From assembly GCA_040752975.1 (NCBI GenBank), contig JBFMHF010000004.1, positions 52,991 through 116,990 of the forward strand: DNA of 64,000 bases. The letters run 5' to 3'. The DNA is from JADLDB01 sp040752975. Lineage in GTDB: Bacteria > Myxococcota > Myxococcia > Myxococcales > Myxococcaceae. The notes under the pieces were generated by a model. It ran no database searches, was not told the DNA's origin, and was given only the letters and a program-made list of their open reading frames with translations. Both the position numbers and the translations under genes were made by a program. Positions 32,210-40,811 of the stretch are shown here, piece by piece (position 1 is the stretch's first letter; each line of letters begins with the position of its first letter).

Positions 32210-34654
32210 ATGAACGCCGGCCTGCGCAGCGCGTTGACTCGCCTCGTCGACGTGTCCGTCACGCGGCCGTGGCTCCCGCTGCTGATCGCCGGCGGGGTGG
32301 CGGTGGTGGCCGCGGGCATGGCCAGCCGGCTCGAGTTCCGCGGCGACTTCATCGAGCTGCTGCCCGAGAAGGCGCCCGAGGTGCAGGACCTGCGCTTCGT
32401 GGAGAAGAAGGCGGGCGGCGGCGGGTACCTCGTGGTGCAGGTGACGGGCGGCGATCGGCAGCTCCGCCGCGCCTTCGCCGACGCCTTCGCGCCGCGCTTC
32501 GAGAAGGAGACCGACGTCGTCCGTTACGTCGAGTACCACTTCGACGTGCAGTTCTTCCGCGACCGCGGCCTCCTGGTGCTGCCGCCCGAGAAGCTGGCCG
32601 AGCTGCGCGACGATCTGAAGAAGCGGATCCACTACGAGAAGGCGATCGCCAACCCGCTCTACGTCGATCTCGGCGAGGAAGAGCCGCCGCTCGACTTCTC
32701 CGCCATCGAGAAGAAGTACTCGGGCGAGGCGCCGACGAGCGAGTACGTCGAGTCGCAGGACGGCAACGAGCTGTACCTGTACGTGAAGCCGACCCAGCTG
32801 GCCGGGGATCTCGACTTCAACAAGAAGCTGATCGCCCGCGCCGGCGCGGTGAGCCAGGAGGTCCTGGCCCGCTTCCCCACGCTGAAGACCGCCTTCACCG
32901 GCGCCTACGTGATCCGCGTCGAAGAGGACTCGGTGATGCAGGCCGACCTCTCCCGCGCCGCCGTGCTGGCGATGTTGATCTCCCTGTCGATCATCCTGCT
33001 GGCCAACCGGAAGCTGGTGGTGCTGGCGGTGGTCGCCGTGCCGGTGACGCTGGGCATCGCCTGCACGTTCGCCTTCACCTGGGTGCTGGTCGGGCACCTG
33101 AACCCGATCACCGGCTTCCTCGGGGCGATCCTCATCGGCCTGGGCATCGAGTACGGCGTGCACCTCTCGATGCGCTACCGGGAAGAGCGCGCCACCCACG
33201 CCCCGCGGGAGGCGATGCTGGAAGCGGTGCTGGGCACCTTCAGCGGGGCCCTCACCAGCGCGGCGACCAACTCGGCGGCCTTCGCGGTGCTGGTGTTCGC
33301 CGACTTCGACGCCTTCCGCCAGTTCGGAAAGATCGCCGCCTTCGGCGTGATGTCGACGGTGCTGGCTGCGTACCTGATCGGCCCGGCGATCCTCCTCCTC
33401 GCCGAGCGCCTGCCGGGCTTCGGTCGTGCGCGCAAGGCGTCAGAGCCCGCCCGCGGGGAACGTGCAGGCGAGGCCCCCGCGGAGAGTCGCTCGAAGCCGA
33501 TCCCCAGCGCCGCGTTGATCGGGATCCTCGTGGTGGTGCTGCTCGGCGCGGCCTACTCCGCGTCGGTGGCCAACACCGTCGGCTTCGAGACCAACCTCCG
33601 AAAGCTGAAGGGCGAGTCGCCGGCCACCGATCTCGACGATCACATCACCAGGCAGCTCGGCATCATCATGACGCCGGCGCTGGCGTGGGTGCCGGACCTC
33701 GAGTCGGCCCGCAAAGTGGCCGAGGCGGCGCGCGAGGTCGATCGCGCCGCCGGGGAAAAGCACTCCTTCGCGAAGGTGGCGTCGCTCAACGATCTCATCC
33801 CCTATGACGCCGAGAAGCGGCTGCCGATCATCGCGGAGATCCGCAAGCTCGCGGACGATCTCCCCAAGTCGCTCACCGAGGGGGAGAAGGGCGAGAAGGT
33901 GCGGCAGTTGCTCGCGCAGGCGGACGCGAAGCCCTGGGGCGTCGACGAGCTGCCGATCGAGATCCGCCGGCGCTTCCTGGCGCAGGAGGGCGGCGGCACC
34001 TTCGTGCTGATCTTCCCCCGGTACTCGGGCTACGACGTCGACGAGCTCAAGCTGTGGGCGCACGATCTCTCCGAGGTCGTGCGGCGCGCGAAGGACAAGG
34101 GCGCGGAGACCCACATCCTCGACGGCAACCGGATCGCAGAGCGCATCGTCTACCTGATCCGCAAGGACGGCCCGACGATCATGGCGCTCGCCGCGGTGGT
34201 CGTCTTCGTCATGATCTGGCTGTCCTTGCGCAGCTTCGTGCGGGCGTGGCTGGTGGCCGGGCCGCTCTACCTGGGCATGGCCTGCATCCTCGGGGCGATG
34301 CACCAGTTCCACGTCAGCCTGAACTTCCTCAACGTGGTGGTGCTGCCCAACCTGCTGGCGATCGCCGTGGACAACTCGGTGCACCTCTTCCACCGCTACC
34401 GGGAGGAGGGGCCGGGGTCCCTGGGCCACATCATGCGGCACACCGGGCTGGCGGCGGTGGTGGCCACGCTGTCGAACGCGGCGGGGTACGGGGCGATGTT
34501 GATCGCCCACCACGAGGGCCTGCGCAGCGTCGGTGTCATGGCCGTGCTGGGCGTGCTCTGCACCTTCGCCGGCACCACCGTCTTCTTCCCCGCGCTGCTG
34601 GCGATGATCGAGCGCTGGCGGCGGAAGCAGGCCAACGCCGAGCCCGTACCGTAG
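32210..34654 (+). CDS. RND superfamily (MmpL/HpnN-type) lipid transporter
   Basis: Predicted 814 residues from ATG 32210. Topology is the RND duplication: one N-terminal membrane helix, a large periplasmic loop, a block of membrane helices (about 235-430) including GLGIEYGVHLSMRYREE, then a second helix, second loop and a final helix block (about 640-800) with AIAVDNSVHLFHRYREEG. These are MMPL/sterol-sensing-type transmembrane signatures. Such exporters move lipids or hopanoids to the outer membrane using the proton gradient. It is divergent from the pseudo-synthase gene and near the MlaC-like gene, a hpnM/hpnN-like combination. Cargo unknown. Confidence 0.85.
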   Translation: MNAGLRSALTRLVDVSVTRPWLPLLIAGGVAVVAAGMASRLEFRGDFIELLPEKAPEVQDLRFVEKKAGGGGYLVVQVTGGDRQLRRAFADAFAPRFEKETDVVRYVEYHFDVQFFRDRGLLVLPPEKLAELRDDLKKRIHYEKAIANPLYVDLGEEEPPLDFSAIEKKYSGEAPTSEYVESQDGNELYLYVKPTQLAGDLDFNKKLIARAGAVSQEVLARFPTLKTAFTGAYVIRVEEDSVMQADLSRAAVLAMLISLSIILLANRKLVVLAVVAVPVTLGIACTFAFTWVLVGHLNPITGFLGAILIGLGIEYGVHLSMRYREERATHAPREAMLEAVLGTFSGALTSAATNSAAFAVLVFADFDAFRQFGKIAAFGVMSTVLAAYLIGPAILLLAERLPGFGRARKASEPARGERAGEAPAESRSKPIPSAALIGILVVVLLGAAYSASVANTVGFETNLRKLKGESPATDLDDHITRQLGIIMTPALAWVPDLESARKVAEAAREVDRAAGEKHSFAKVASLNDLIPYDAEKRLPIIAEIRKLADDLPKSLTEGEKGEKVRQLLAQADAKPWGVDELPIEIRRRFLAQEGGGTFVLIFPRYSGYDVDELKLWAHDLSEVVRRAKDKGAETHILDGNRIAERIVYLIRKDGPTIMALAAVVVFVMIWLSLRSFVRAWLVAGPLYLGMACILGAMHQFHVSLNFLNVVVLPNLLAIAVDNSVHLFHRYREEGPGSLGHIMRHTGLAAVVATLSNAAGYGAMLIAHHEGLRSVGVMAVLGVLCTFAGTTVFFPALLAMIERWRRKQANAEPVP

Positions 34655-34792
34655 GCGGCTTGCCCACGGGCAGGGGGCCTGCTAGGAGCGCCCGCCTCTT
34701 CGGATGTTCCGAGGGAAATGACGCTGGCGGACGCTTCCGCCCCGCACCTCCGGCCGCCGTGCCGTGTGCGAGAGAAGGAAAGAGAGACGAAC

Positions 34793-35464
34793 ATGAAGGG
34801 CCTCATCGGCAAGAAGGTCGGCATGACGCAGGTCTTCACCGCGGAAGGGAACGCGGTGCCCGTCACGGTCATCGACGTCACCTCGTGCGAGGTGGTCGGC
34901 ACCCGGACGCAGGAGAAGGACCAGTACACCGCCGTCGTCCTCGGCCTCGTCGACGCCAAGGAAAAGCACCTCACCAGGGCGCAGGCGGGCTCCTTCAAGA
35001 AGGCGGGCGCGAAGCCCAAGCGGATCATCCAGGAGTTCCGCGTCACCGCCGAGGAGCTCGGCCAGTTCAAGGTGGGCGAGCCGGTCAAGGTGGAGATGTT
35101 CGAGAAGGGCCAACTGGTGGACGTCACCGGCATCACCAAGGGCCGCGGCTACCAGGGCGTGATGAAGCGGTGGAACTTCCGCGGCTTCGGCGACACGCAC
35201 GGCACGCACGAGTACCGCCGTCACCCCGGCGCCATCGGCCAGCGCAAGACGCCCGGCCGCGTGTACCCCAACAAGAAGCTGCCCGGGCACTACGGCGTGG
35301 AGAAGGTCACCACCCAGAACCTCGAGGTCGTCGAGGTGATCCCCGAGCGCAACCTGATCCTCGTGAAGGGCGGGGTGGCCGGGCACAACGACGGCGTCGT
35401 CATGGTGAGGCCGGCGGTGAAGGTGGCCCTGCGCGCCAAGCACAAGGCCCCGGCGAAGAAGTAA
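34793..35464 (+). CDS. rplC: Ribosomal protein L3, isolated gene
   Basis: Predicted 223 residues from ATG 34793 (MKGLIGKKVGMTQVF), preceded by purine-rich AGAGAAGGAAAGAGAG; the open frame continues upstream but that part is not L3. Characteristic L3 segments are DVTGITKGRGYQGVMKRWNF, GDTHGTHEYRRHPGAIGQ, TPGRVYPNKKLPGHYG and ERNLILVKGGVAGHNDG. L3 binds 23S rRNA early in 50S assembly near the peptidyl transferase centre. It normally sits in the S10 operon beside rplD, but here the next gene is an unrelated lipoprotein 20 bp downstream. This may be the only copy moved from the operon or a second paralogue. Confidence 0.93.
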   Translation: MKGLIGKKVGMTQVFTAEGNAVPVTVIDVTSCEVVGTRTQEKDQYTAVVLGLVDAKEKHLTRAQAGSFKKAGAKPKRIIQEFRVTAEELGQFKVGEPVKVEMFEKGQLVDVTGITKGRGYQGVMKRWNFRGFGDTHGTHEYRRHPGAIGQRKTPGRVYPNKKLPGHYGVEKVTTQNLEVVEVIPERNLILVKGGVAGHNDGVVMVRPAVKVALRAKHKAPAKK

Positions 35465-35484
35465 CGCTTCCTCGGAGGGTGTTC

Positions 35485-37284
35485 ATGCCGGGCCACAAGT
35501 CGCTCCTCGTCACGCTGGCCCTCGTGGGCGTGGTGGCGGGGTGCGGCTCGTCGGGGCCCCGGCCGTTGCCCTTCGGCTCTTCATGCACCCCGGGTGACAC
35601 CGCCTTCGAGTGCGCGAGCGGGCTGTGCGTGGCGCTCGACAGCGCGTCGGGCTTCTGCACCGAGGTCTGCACCGTCACCGACGACTGCCCCGATGACTTC
35701 GCGTGCGCCGGCGCGGGCCGCTACGGCCGCATCTGCCAGCCCCTCACCGGGTGCAAGACGGAGACGGACTGCCCCGCGGGCCACACCTGCAACGCCGAGA
35801 CGGGGAACTGCTACATCCAGGTGAGCCGCACGCTCTGCTCTCCCTGCCAGGACACGGCCCAGTGTCCCGCGGGCGGGGCCTGCTTCGAGGCCATCGGCTC
35901 AGGCGAGAAGTTCTGCACCGCGGCCTGTGGCGCCGGCGACACCTGCCCCGCGGGCTACGACTGCAAGGAGATCCCCGCTGGCCCCATGGGCGCCCCTCTC
36001 AAGCAGTGCGTGCCCAGCACCGACACCTGCAGCAACGGTCGCGGCATCTGCACGCCCTGCCGCGGCGACGCCGAGTGCGGAGGCCCCTTCGATCTCTGCG
36101 TGCGCAACGTCGTCTCGGGCGAGCAGTTCTGCGGCCGCGACTGCAACCCGTCGAAGAACCTCTGCCCGGCGCCGGGGTGCGATCCGGTGAAGCTGGACTC
36201 GGCGGAGAACCCCGACTGCCCGGCGGGCTTCTCCTGCACCAACATCGGCAAGTCCGATGATCCCACCGTCTTCGGGCCGTACCAGTGCGTGCCCAACTCC
36301 AACACCTGCGCGGGCTACTGCGACGCCACCGACACGGTGGGCCAGGTGTCGCAGTGCGGGCTGGGAAAGGTGTGCGTCAACAACGCGTGCGTGCCGGCGG
36401 TCGACGGCCGCATGTGCTCGCCGTGCACCGACAACGACGACTGCCGGCGGGGCGGCTTCACCGAGAACCGCTGCATCGTCAACAACTGCCCCGACTGCCC
36501 ATACAAGGGGGAGGCCTTCTGCTCGACGCCCTGCGCGGACGACGCCGCGTGCATCCGGACCTTCGGCGCCGGCTTCGTGTGCAAGCCGGTGGCGGATCCC
36601 TCGGGGGTGATGCGCAGCTACTGCATGCCCCAGCGCGGCACCTGCCAGTCCGGCCTCAAGCGCCTCGGTGAGGACTGCACCGCCAACGGCGCCACGGACT
36701 GTGTCACCGGCACCTGCCTGGTCGCGGGTGTCACCAGCTTCTGCAGCGGGCCGTGCACCACCGACGCCCAGTGCGGCGACTCGCACTACCGCTGCTGCGA
36801 GGCGGGCGCCTCCGGCGGCTATGACTGCAGCGCCGACAAGCGCAACCCTGACGGCCCGAAGTCCGGCATGGGCGTGTGCGCGCCGATGGGCGGCCTCTTC
36901 GGCGACGACTGCTCCCCTGGTCTCGCCCCCTGCCAGTCCGGCACGTGCCTCGATCTCGGCACCGCGCGGCTCTGCAGCGTCACCTGCGCTGGCGGCCAGG
37001 GCTGCCCCCAGGGCTTCAGTTGCCGCAAGGCGCAGCTGGCCGACATGAGCGGCGAGACGGACGTCTGCTTCCCCAACGGCGGCGGCACCCCGGGCGCCGA
37101 CTGCGACTTCGGCCCCGCTGCGTGCGAGTCCGGCCTGTGTATCCGCAAGGACTCCGGGCCCATCTGCACCGCGCCCTGCACCACCGACGCGGAGTGCCCG
37201 GAGACGTGGATCTGCCAGCTGCTGCGCACCGTCACCGAGCAGTCCGTGCAGGCCTGCCTCCCGCCGGCGCTGCAGGACGGGTGA
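35485..37284 (+). CDS. gltK: Cys-rich outer-membrane lipoprotein, GltK/CglC-like
   Basis: Predicted 599 residues from ATG 35485, with GGAGGG upstream. A lipoprotein signal ends in VGVVAGCGS. The mature part has dozens of cysteines in repeated motifs such as CTxDxDC, CPAGYDC and CSGPCTTDAQC, so it is a disulfide-rich extracytoplasmic protein. In Myxococcus the OM lipoprotein GltK (CglC) precedes gltB, gltA and gltC and belongs to the gliding-motility complex; here the same order holds with a vWA gene in between. The name rests on order and general features, so it is moderately sure. Confidence 0.65.
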   Translation: MPGHKSLLVTLALVGVVAGCGSSGPRPLPFGSSCTPGDTAFECASGLCVALDSASGFCTEVCTVTDDCPDDFACAGAGRYGRICQPLTGCKTETDCPAGHTCNAETGNCYIQVSRTLCSPCQDTAQCPAGGACFEAIGSGEKFCTAACGAGDTCPAGYDCKEIPAGPMGAPLKQCVPSTDTCSNGRGICTPCRGDAECGGPFDLCVRNVVSGEQFCGRDCNPSKNLCPAPGCDPVKLDSAENPDCPAGFSCTNIGKSDDPTVFGPYQCVPNSNTCAGYCDATDTVGQVSQCGLGKVCVNNACVPAVDGRMCSPCTDNDDCRRGGFTENRCIVNNCPDCPYKGEAFCSTPCADDAACIRTFGAGFVCKPVADPSGVMRSYCMPQRGTCQSGLKRLGEDCTANGATDCVTGTCLVAGVTSFCSGPCTTDAQCGDSHYRCCEAGASGGYDCSADKRNPDGPKSGMGVCAPMGGLFGDDCSPGLAPCQSGTCLDLGTARLCSVTCAGGQGCPQGFSCRKAQLADMSGETDVCFPNGGGTPGADCDFGPAACESGLCIRKDSGPICTAPCTTDAECPETWICQLLRTVTEQSVQACLPPALQDG

Positions 37285-37422
37285 CGGCCGGGGCACCACC
37301 ACGACGAAGGAGCCGCCGTGCGAGGTCCGACGCGGCAGAGAAGGCCGCGAGAAAACGCGAAAAAGCCTGTTCAGACCGGTGGTTGAACGTGCTATCTCGC
37401 CGCACCCTCAAGGCGTGATTCG

Positions 37423-38868
37423 ATGAAGCGGCCTCTGCGTGTCACCTTCGTGCTGTGCGTCGCGGCGGCGGCGGTGGCGGGCTGCCAGGATCGCACGCGC
37501 ACGCGCCGCGTCCTCGAGCCCTACGCCGTCGTCCCGGGCACGCCCACCGTCGACACGAAGACGCCGGAAGTGCAGACGGACACCACGCAGGAGACGGGCG
37601 ACTTCGGCGTCAACGTCCCGCGGCAGTGCGACGTCTTCCGCCAGCTCCCCGTGCGGCAGGTGGACATCCTCTGGGTGGTGGACTCGTCGGGCAGCATGGC
37701 GCCCAAGCAGGCGCGCCTGGCCGCCAACTTCCAGGGCTTCATCAACCAGCTCGTCAACGCCAACCCGCCCATCGACTTCCACATCGCCCTGACCAGCACC
37801 GACACGGACGATCCCAACGCCCGCGGCAAGCTGCGGCCGTGGAGCATCAGCGGCTTCACCGAGGACTTCATCGCCTGCGCGCCCACCATGCAGGGCACCG
37901 TGACGTGCAACACCGGCCCCGATGTGATGACGGCGGTGCAGGCCTTCGGGCAGATGTCGCAGGTGGGCATCTCCGGCAGCGCGCAGGAGCGCGGCCTGTA
38001 CGCGGCGTACCTGGCCCTCACCAACCCCTTCAACAACTCCACCGAGGCGGTGACACGCTTCGTGCGGCCCGAGGCGGCCCTCTACGTGGTGGTGGTGTCC
38101 GACGAAGACGACTCGTCCTGCACGCCCCTCACCCGGCAGGCCGTGTGCACCGCGGATCCCGGGTGCCGTTGCGCGCCCGACAACGCCCTCACCGGCGCCG
38201 GCGCGTGGGGCTCGACGGCGTACTTCTCCCGCTTCCTCGAGACCTTCAAGGGCTACGGCAACGAGGACTCGGTGGCGCTCGCCGCCATCGTCGCCACCAC
38301 CGAGGACGCGGGCGTGCCCTCGCAGTTCGGAGATCCCAGCCCGCACTCCGGCTGCTGCCGCTCGCTTTCCGGCGCGCCGTGCCCCACGGGCGGCGTCAAC
38401 GACGGGGGCTACGAGGTGGGCTACTTCGGCGGCCGCTACGTGCAGGTGGCGGCGGCCACGGGCGGGGTGACGGTGTCGATCTGCCAGGACGACTTCTCGG
38501 GCGCGCTGGCGGCGCTGGGCTACGCGGCGTCGGGCCTGCGGCAGGAGTTCCGCCTGAGCCGGGGCCCGGATCTCAAGGCCGACGGGGGCGTGGCGGAAGG
38601 CCTGGCGGCCTACGTGTCGAAGCCCACCGCGGCCAACTGCATGGTGGACGGCAACTGCCCCATGGGCCAGGTGTGCCGCGGTCAGCGCTGCGCCGAACGC
38701 CTCCCCGTCAGCCTCACCCCGCAGGCCGCAGGCGCGGCGTATGTGCGGTGTGACGCCGCCGGCCTGCGCAACATGGTCCGCTTCGATGGGACCGCTGTGC
38801 CCGAGCCTTTGAGCACCGTCGAGGTCTGCTACGACGTCCTCGCCACGTTCCCGAACAGCTGTCCGTAA
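37423..38868 (+). CDS. cglB: Lipoprotein with von Willebrand A domain, CglB-like adhesin
   Basis: Predicted 481 residues from ATG 37423. Lipobox AAVAGC with the modified Cys at 21. A von Willebrand A domain follows: VDILWVVDSSGSMAPK places the metal-ion-dependent adhesion site DxSxS at about residue 87, and later ALYVVVVSDEDDSSC is the usual strand before another metal-coordinating Asp. Many Cys pairs suggest a disulfide-stabilised surface protein. In Myxococcus xanthus CglB is the vWA surface adhesin of focal-adhesion gliding and is encoded away from the glt genes; here it lies directly between gltK and gltB. Homology by eye only. Confidence 0.65.
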   Translation: MKRPLRVTFVLCVAAAAVAGCQDRTRTRRVLEPYAVVPGTPTVDTKTPEVQTDTTQETGDFGVNVPRQCDVFRQLPVRQVDILWVVDSSGSMAPKQARLAANFQGFINQLVNANPPIDFHIALTSTDTDDPNARGKLRPWSISGFTEDFIACAPTMQGTVTCNTGPDVMTAVQAFGQMSQVGISGSAQERGLYAAYLALTNPFNNSTEAVTRFVRPEAALYVVVVSDEDDSSCTPLTRQAVCTADPGCRCAPDNALTGAGAWGSTAYFSRFLETFKGYGNEDSVALAAIVATTEDAGVPSQFGDPSPHSGCCRSLSGAPCPTGGVNDGGYEVGYFGGRYVQVAAATGGVTVSICQDDFSGALAALGYAASGLRQEFRLSRGPDLKADGGVAEGLAAYVSKPTAANCMVDGNCPMGQVCRGQRCAERLPVSLTPQAAGAAYVRCDAAGLRNMVRFDGTAVPEPLSTVEVCYDVLATFPNSCP

Positions 38869-38889
38869 GACCAGAGGTGCACGCGCTCC

Positions 38890-39696
38890 ATGAACCGGAA
38901 AACTCTGAAGATCGTCGGCTGCCTGGCGGTGTTGCTCTCCGCGGGCGGCGCGTTCGCCGATGAGGGCGAGCTGGTGGAGAAGGTCGCCGTCCGCAACCGC
39001 CTGTACACGGTGGCGGGGCGCTGGGAGGTGGGCGGCAACGTCGGCATCGCCATGTTGAGCCGGCTGACCGACCACTACAACCTGAACGTCTCCGGCGCGT
39101 ACAACTTCACCGACTGGCTGGGGCTCGAGCTGCGCACGGGCTACGCGATCTCGATGCACACGTCGCTGGCGCGGCAGATCCAGGACGACTTCTACACGAA
39201 CACGTCGATCAGCACGGCGAACGATCTCTCGGATCTCTGGGAGATGAAGTTCAACGGCATCCTCGGCCTTCGCTTCCAGCCCATCTACGGGAAGATCAAC
39301 CTGATGGCGGAGGTGCCGATCCACTTCCAGCTCTATGGCTGGGTGGGGGGCGGCGTGGGGATGTTCTTCCGAGAGTCGCTGGTGATCTGCCCCAACAAGA
39401 CCAGCGCTTCCGAGTGCGGAGGGTACTTCACCGAGGAGAAGATCAGCCCCCTCGTTTCGCTCGCCCTGGGCTTCCGCTTCTTCATCCCCGGGGTGACGTC
39501 GTCGGGCAACGTCGTCGGCCAGCGCCACAGCATCAAGCTGGAGGTGCGTGACTGGTCCTTCCTCGACTCGTACTACGTGGGCGTCAGCCGGGCGCAGTCC
39601 AACCCGGGCAACCCGACCGCGGGCGGCATGCAGTCGCCCAACGCCGGCATCACCAACCTGGTGATGATCGACCTCGGCTACGCCTTCCTCTTCTGA
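38890..39696 (+). CDS. gltB: Outer-membrane beta-barrel protein, GltB-like
   Basis: Predicted 268 residues from ATG 38890 (MNRKTLKIVG). Signal peptide ending near GGAFA, then alternating hydrophobic/polar strands (GNVGIAMLSRLTDHYNLNVSGAYNF, MKFNGILGLRFQPIYGKINL, HSIKLEVRDWSF) and a terminal aromatic DLGYAFLF, the signature of BamA-targeted outer-membrane barrels. In Myxococcus GltB and GltA are paired OM barrels of the gliding complex. The position after gltK/cglB and before another barrel fits gltB; the two barrels could be swapped in name. Confidence 0.65.
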   Translation: MNRKTLKIVGCLAVLLSAGGAFADEGELVEKVAVRNRLYTVAGRWEVGGNVGIAMLSRLTDHYNLNVSGAYNFTDWLGLELRTGYAISMHTSLARQIQDDFYTNTSISTANDLSDLWEMKFNGILGLRFQPIYGKINLMAEVPIHFQLYGWVGGGVGMFFRESLVICPNKTSASECGGYFTEEKISPLVSLALGFRFFIPGVTSSGNVVGQRHSIKLEVRDWSFLDSYYVGVSRAQSNPGNPTAGGMQSPNAGITNLVMIDLGYAFLF

Positions 39697-39716
39697 CATC
39701 CACCGGACGATCTCCC

Positions 39717-40796
39717 ATGCGAACCTCGATCCTCCTTGCAGTCCTTCTCCAGGTGGGTGTCGCGCAGGCGGCGGCGCCGCGGCTGGCGCTCCTGGTCGCG
39801 GGCCAGGCCCCGGCCCCGACGCCCGCTGCTGCGGCCGACGACGAAGACGAAGACGAAGGGCCTGCGAAGCCGCCCGCCCCGGTGGACGCTCCCAAGCCCG
39901 AGCCGAAGACGGAAGGCGCGGTGGCGCCGACAGCCCCCAGCAAGCCCGGCGAGGAGCAGCGCCTGGTGTCGGGCGCGCCGCTCTACAACCCGAACGTCGC
40001 CGTGCACATCGTCGAGCAGAAGCAGTTCTCCGACTCCGGCAAGCGGGAACTGGTCCTCTTCCCGGTCGCGCTGCAGGTGAATGGCAAGTTCACCCAGCAC
40101 TTCGGCACCTTCGGCAGCTTCGTGTGGCACCTGCAGGAGAACTTCGGCCTGCAGATCACCGGCGGCTACAACTGGTACAACGCCGAGTCGGGCTTCAACC
40201 AGGAACTGGTCGAGAAGGTGCGCGCCGAGGCGCAGGCCGCCACCTCGCTGCTGTGGACGTGGGGCGTGATGGGCGGCGTCGAGGTGACGCCGCTGTACGC
40301 GAAGTTCGCGCTCTTCGAGGGCACCCTGGCCACCTTCAGCATCGTGCTCAACGGCGGGGCGGGGGTCGGCGGCACGCGGCACCAGCTCAAGCCCGAGAGC
40401 CAGGCCACCGACGGCTCGGTCAGCCCGGCCACCTACGGCAACACCGGCGCCCGCTTCATGGGATCTCTGGGCGCGGGTTTTCGCCTGCAGCTCGGCCAGC
40501 GCTTCGCCTTCCGCCTCGAGCTGCGCGACGTCGTCTACACCGCCAAGGTGGACTCGGTGAACGGCTGCAACTCGATGGATCTGAAGGCCATGGACGACAA
40601 GCTGCGCGCCGGCCAGCCGATCGAGTCGGCGGTGGTGGGCGGCGGCTGTGACGTGTCCAGCTTCACGGGCACGGATCCGGACACCGGCTACCGGCGGTCC
40701 AACGATGTGCCCCTGGCGCTCAACCTGGTGCGCCTGCCCTCGTCGGACGTCCTCAACAACGTCGGCCTCTACATCGGGGCGTCGTTCCTCTTCTAA
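39717..40796 (+). CDS. gltA: Outer-membrane beta-barrel protein, GltA-like
   Basis: Predicted 359 residues from ATG 39717. A signal peptide is followed by an acidic and Pro/Lys-rich periplasmic-looking segment (ADDEDEDEGPAKPPAPVDAP) and then barrel strands (LVLFPVALQVNGKFTQHFGTFGSFV, NFGLQITGGYNWYN, FAFRLELRDVVYTAKVD) ending in YIGASFLF with a C-terminal Phe. It follows gltB at 20 bp. The extra N-terminal linker could contact periplasmic partners. Assigned to the GltA role by position and barrel features, not by a tested homology. Confidence 0.62.
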   Translation: MRTSILLAVLLQVGVAQAAAPRLALLVAGQAPAPTPAAAADDEDEDEGPAKPPAPVDAPKPEPKTEGAVAPTAPSKPGEEQRLVSGAPLYNPNVAVHIVEQKQFSDSGKRELVLFPVALQVNGKFTQHFGTFGSFVWHLQENFGLQITGGYNWYNAESGFNQELVEKVRAEAQAATSLLWTWGVMGGVEVTPLYAKFALFEGTLATFSIVLNGGAGVGGTRHQLKPESQATDGSVSPATYGNTGARFMGSLGAGFRLQLGQRFAFRLELRDVVYTAKVDSVNGCNSMDLKAMDDKLRAGQPIESAVVGGGCDVSSFTGTDPDTGYRRSNDVPLALNLVRLPSSDVLNNVGLYIGASFLF

Positions 40797-40811
40797 GTGA
40801 GTGAGAAGGCC

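Noticed and set aside
34054..35484. N-terminal extension of the gltK-like protein through the L3 gene
   Set aside because: That part is out of frame with L3 and Arg/Gly-rich; the lipoprotein signal begins at 35485 with a good ribosome binding site.
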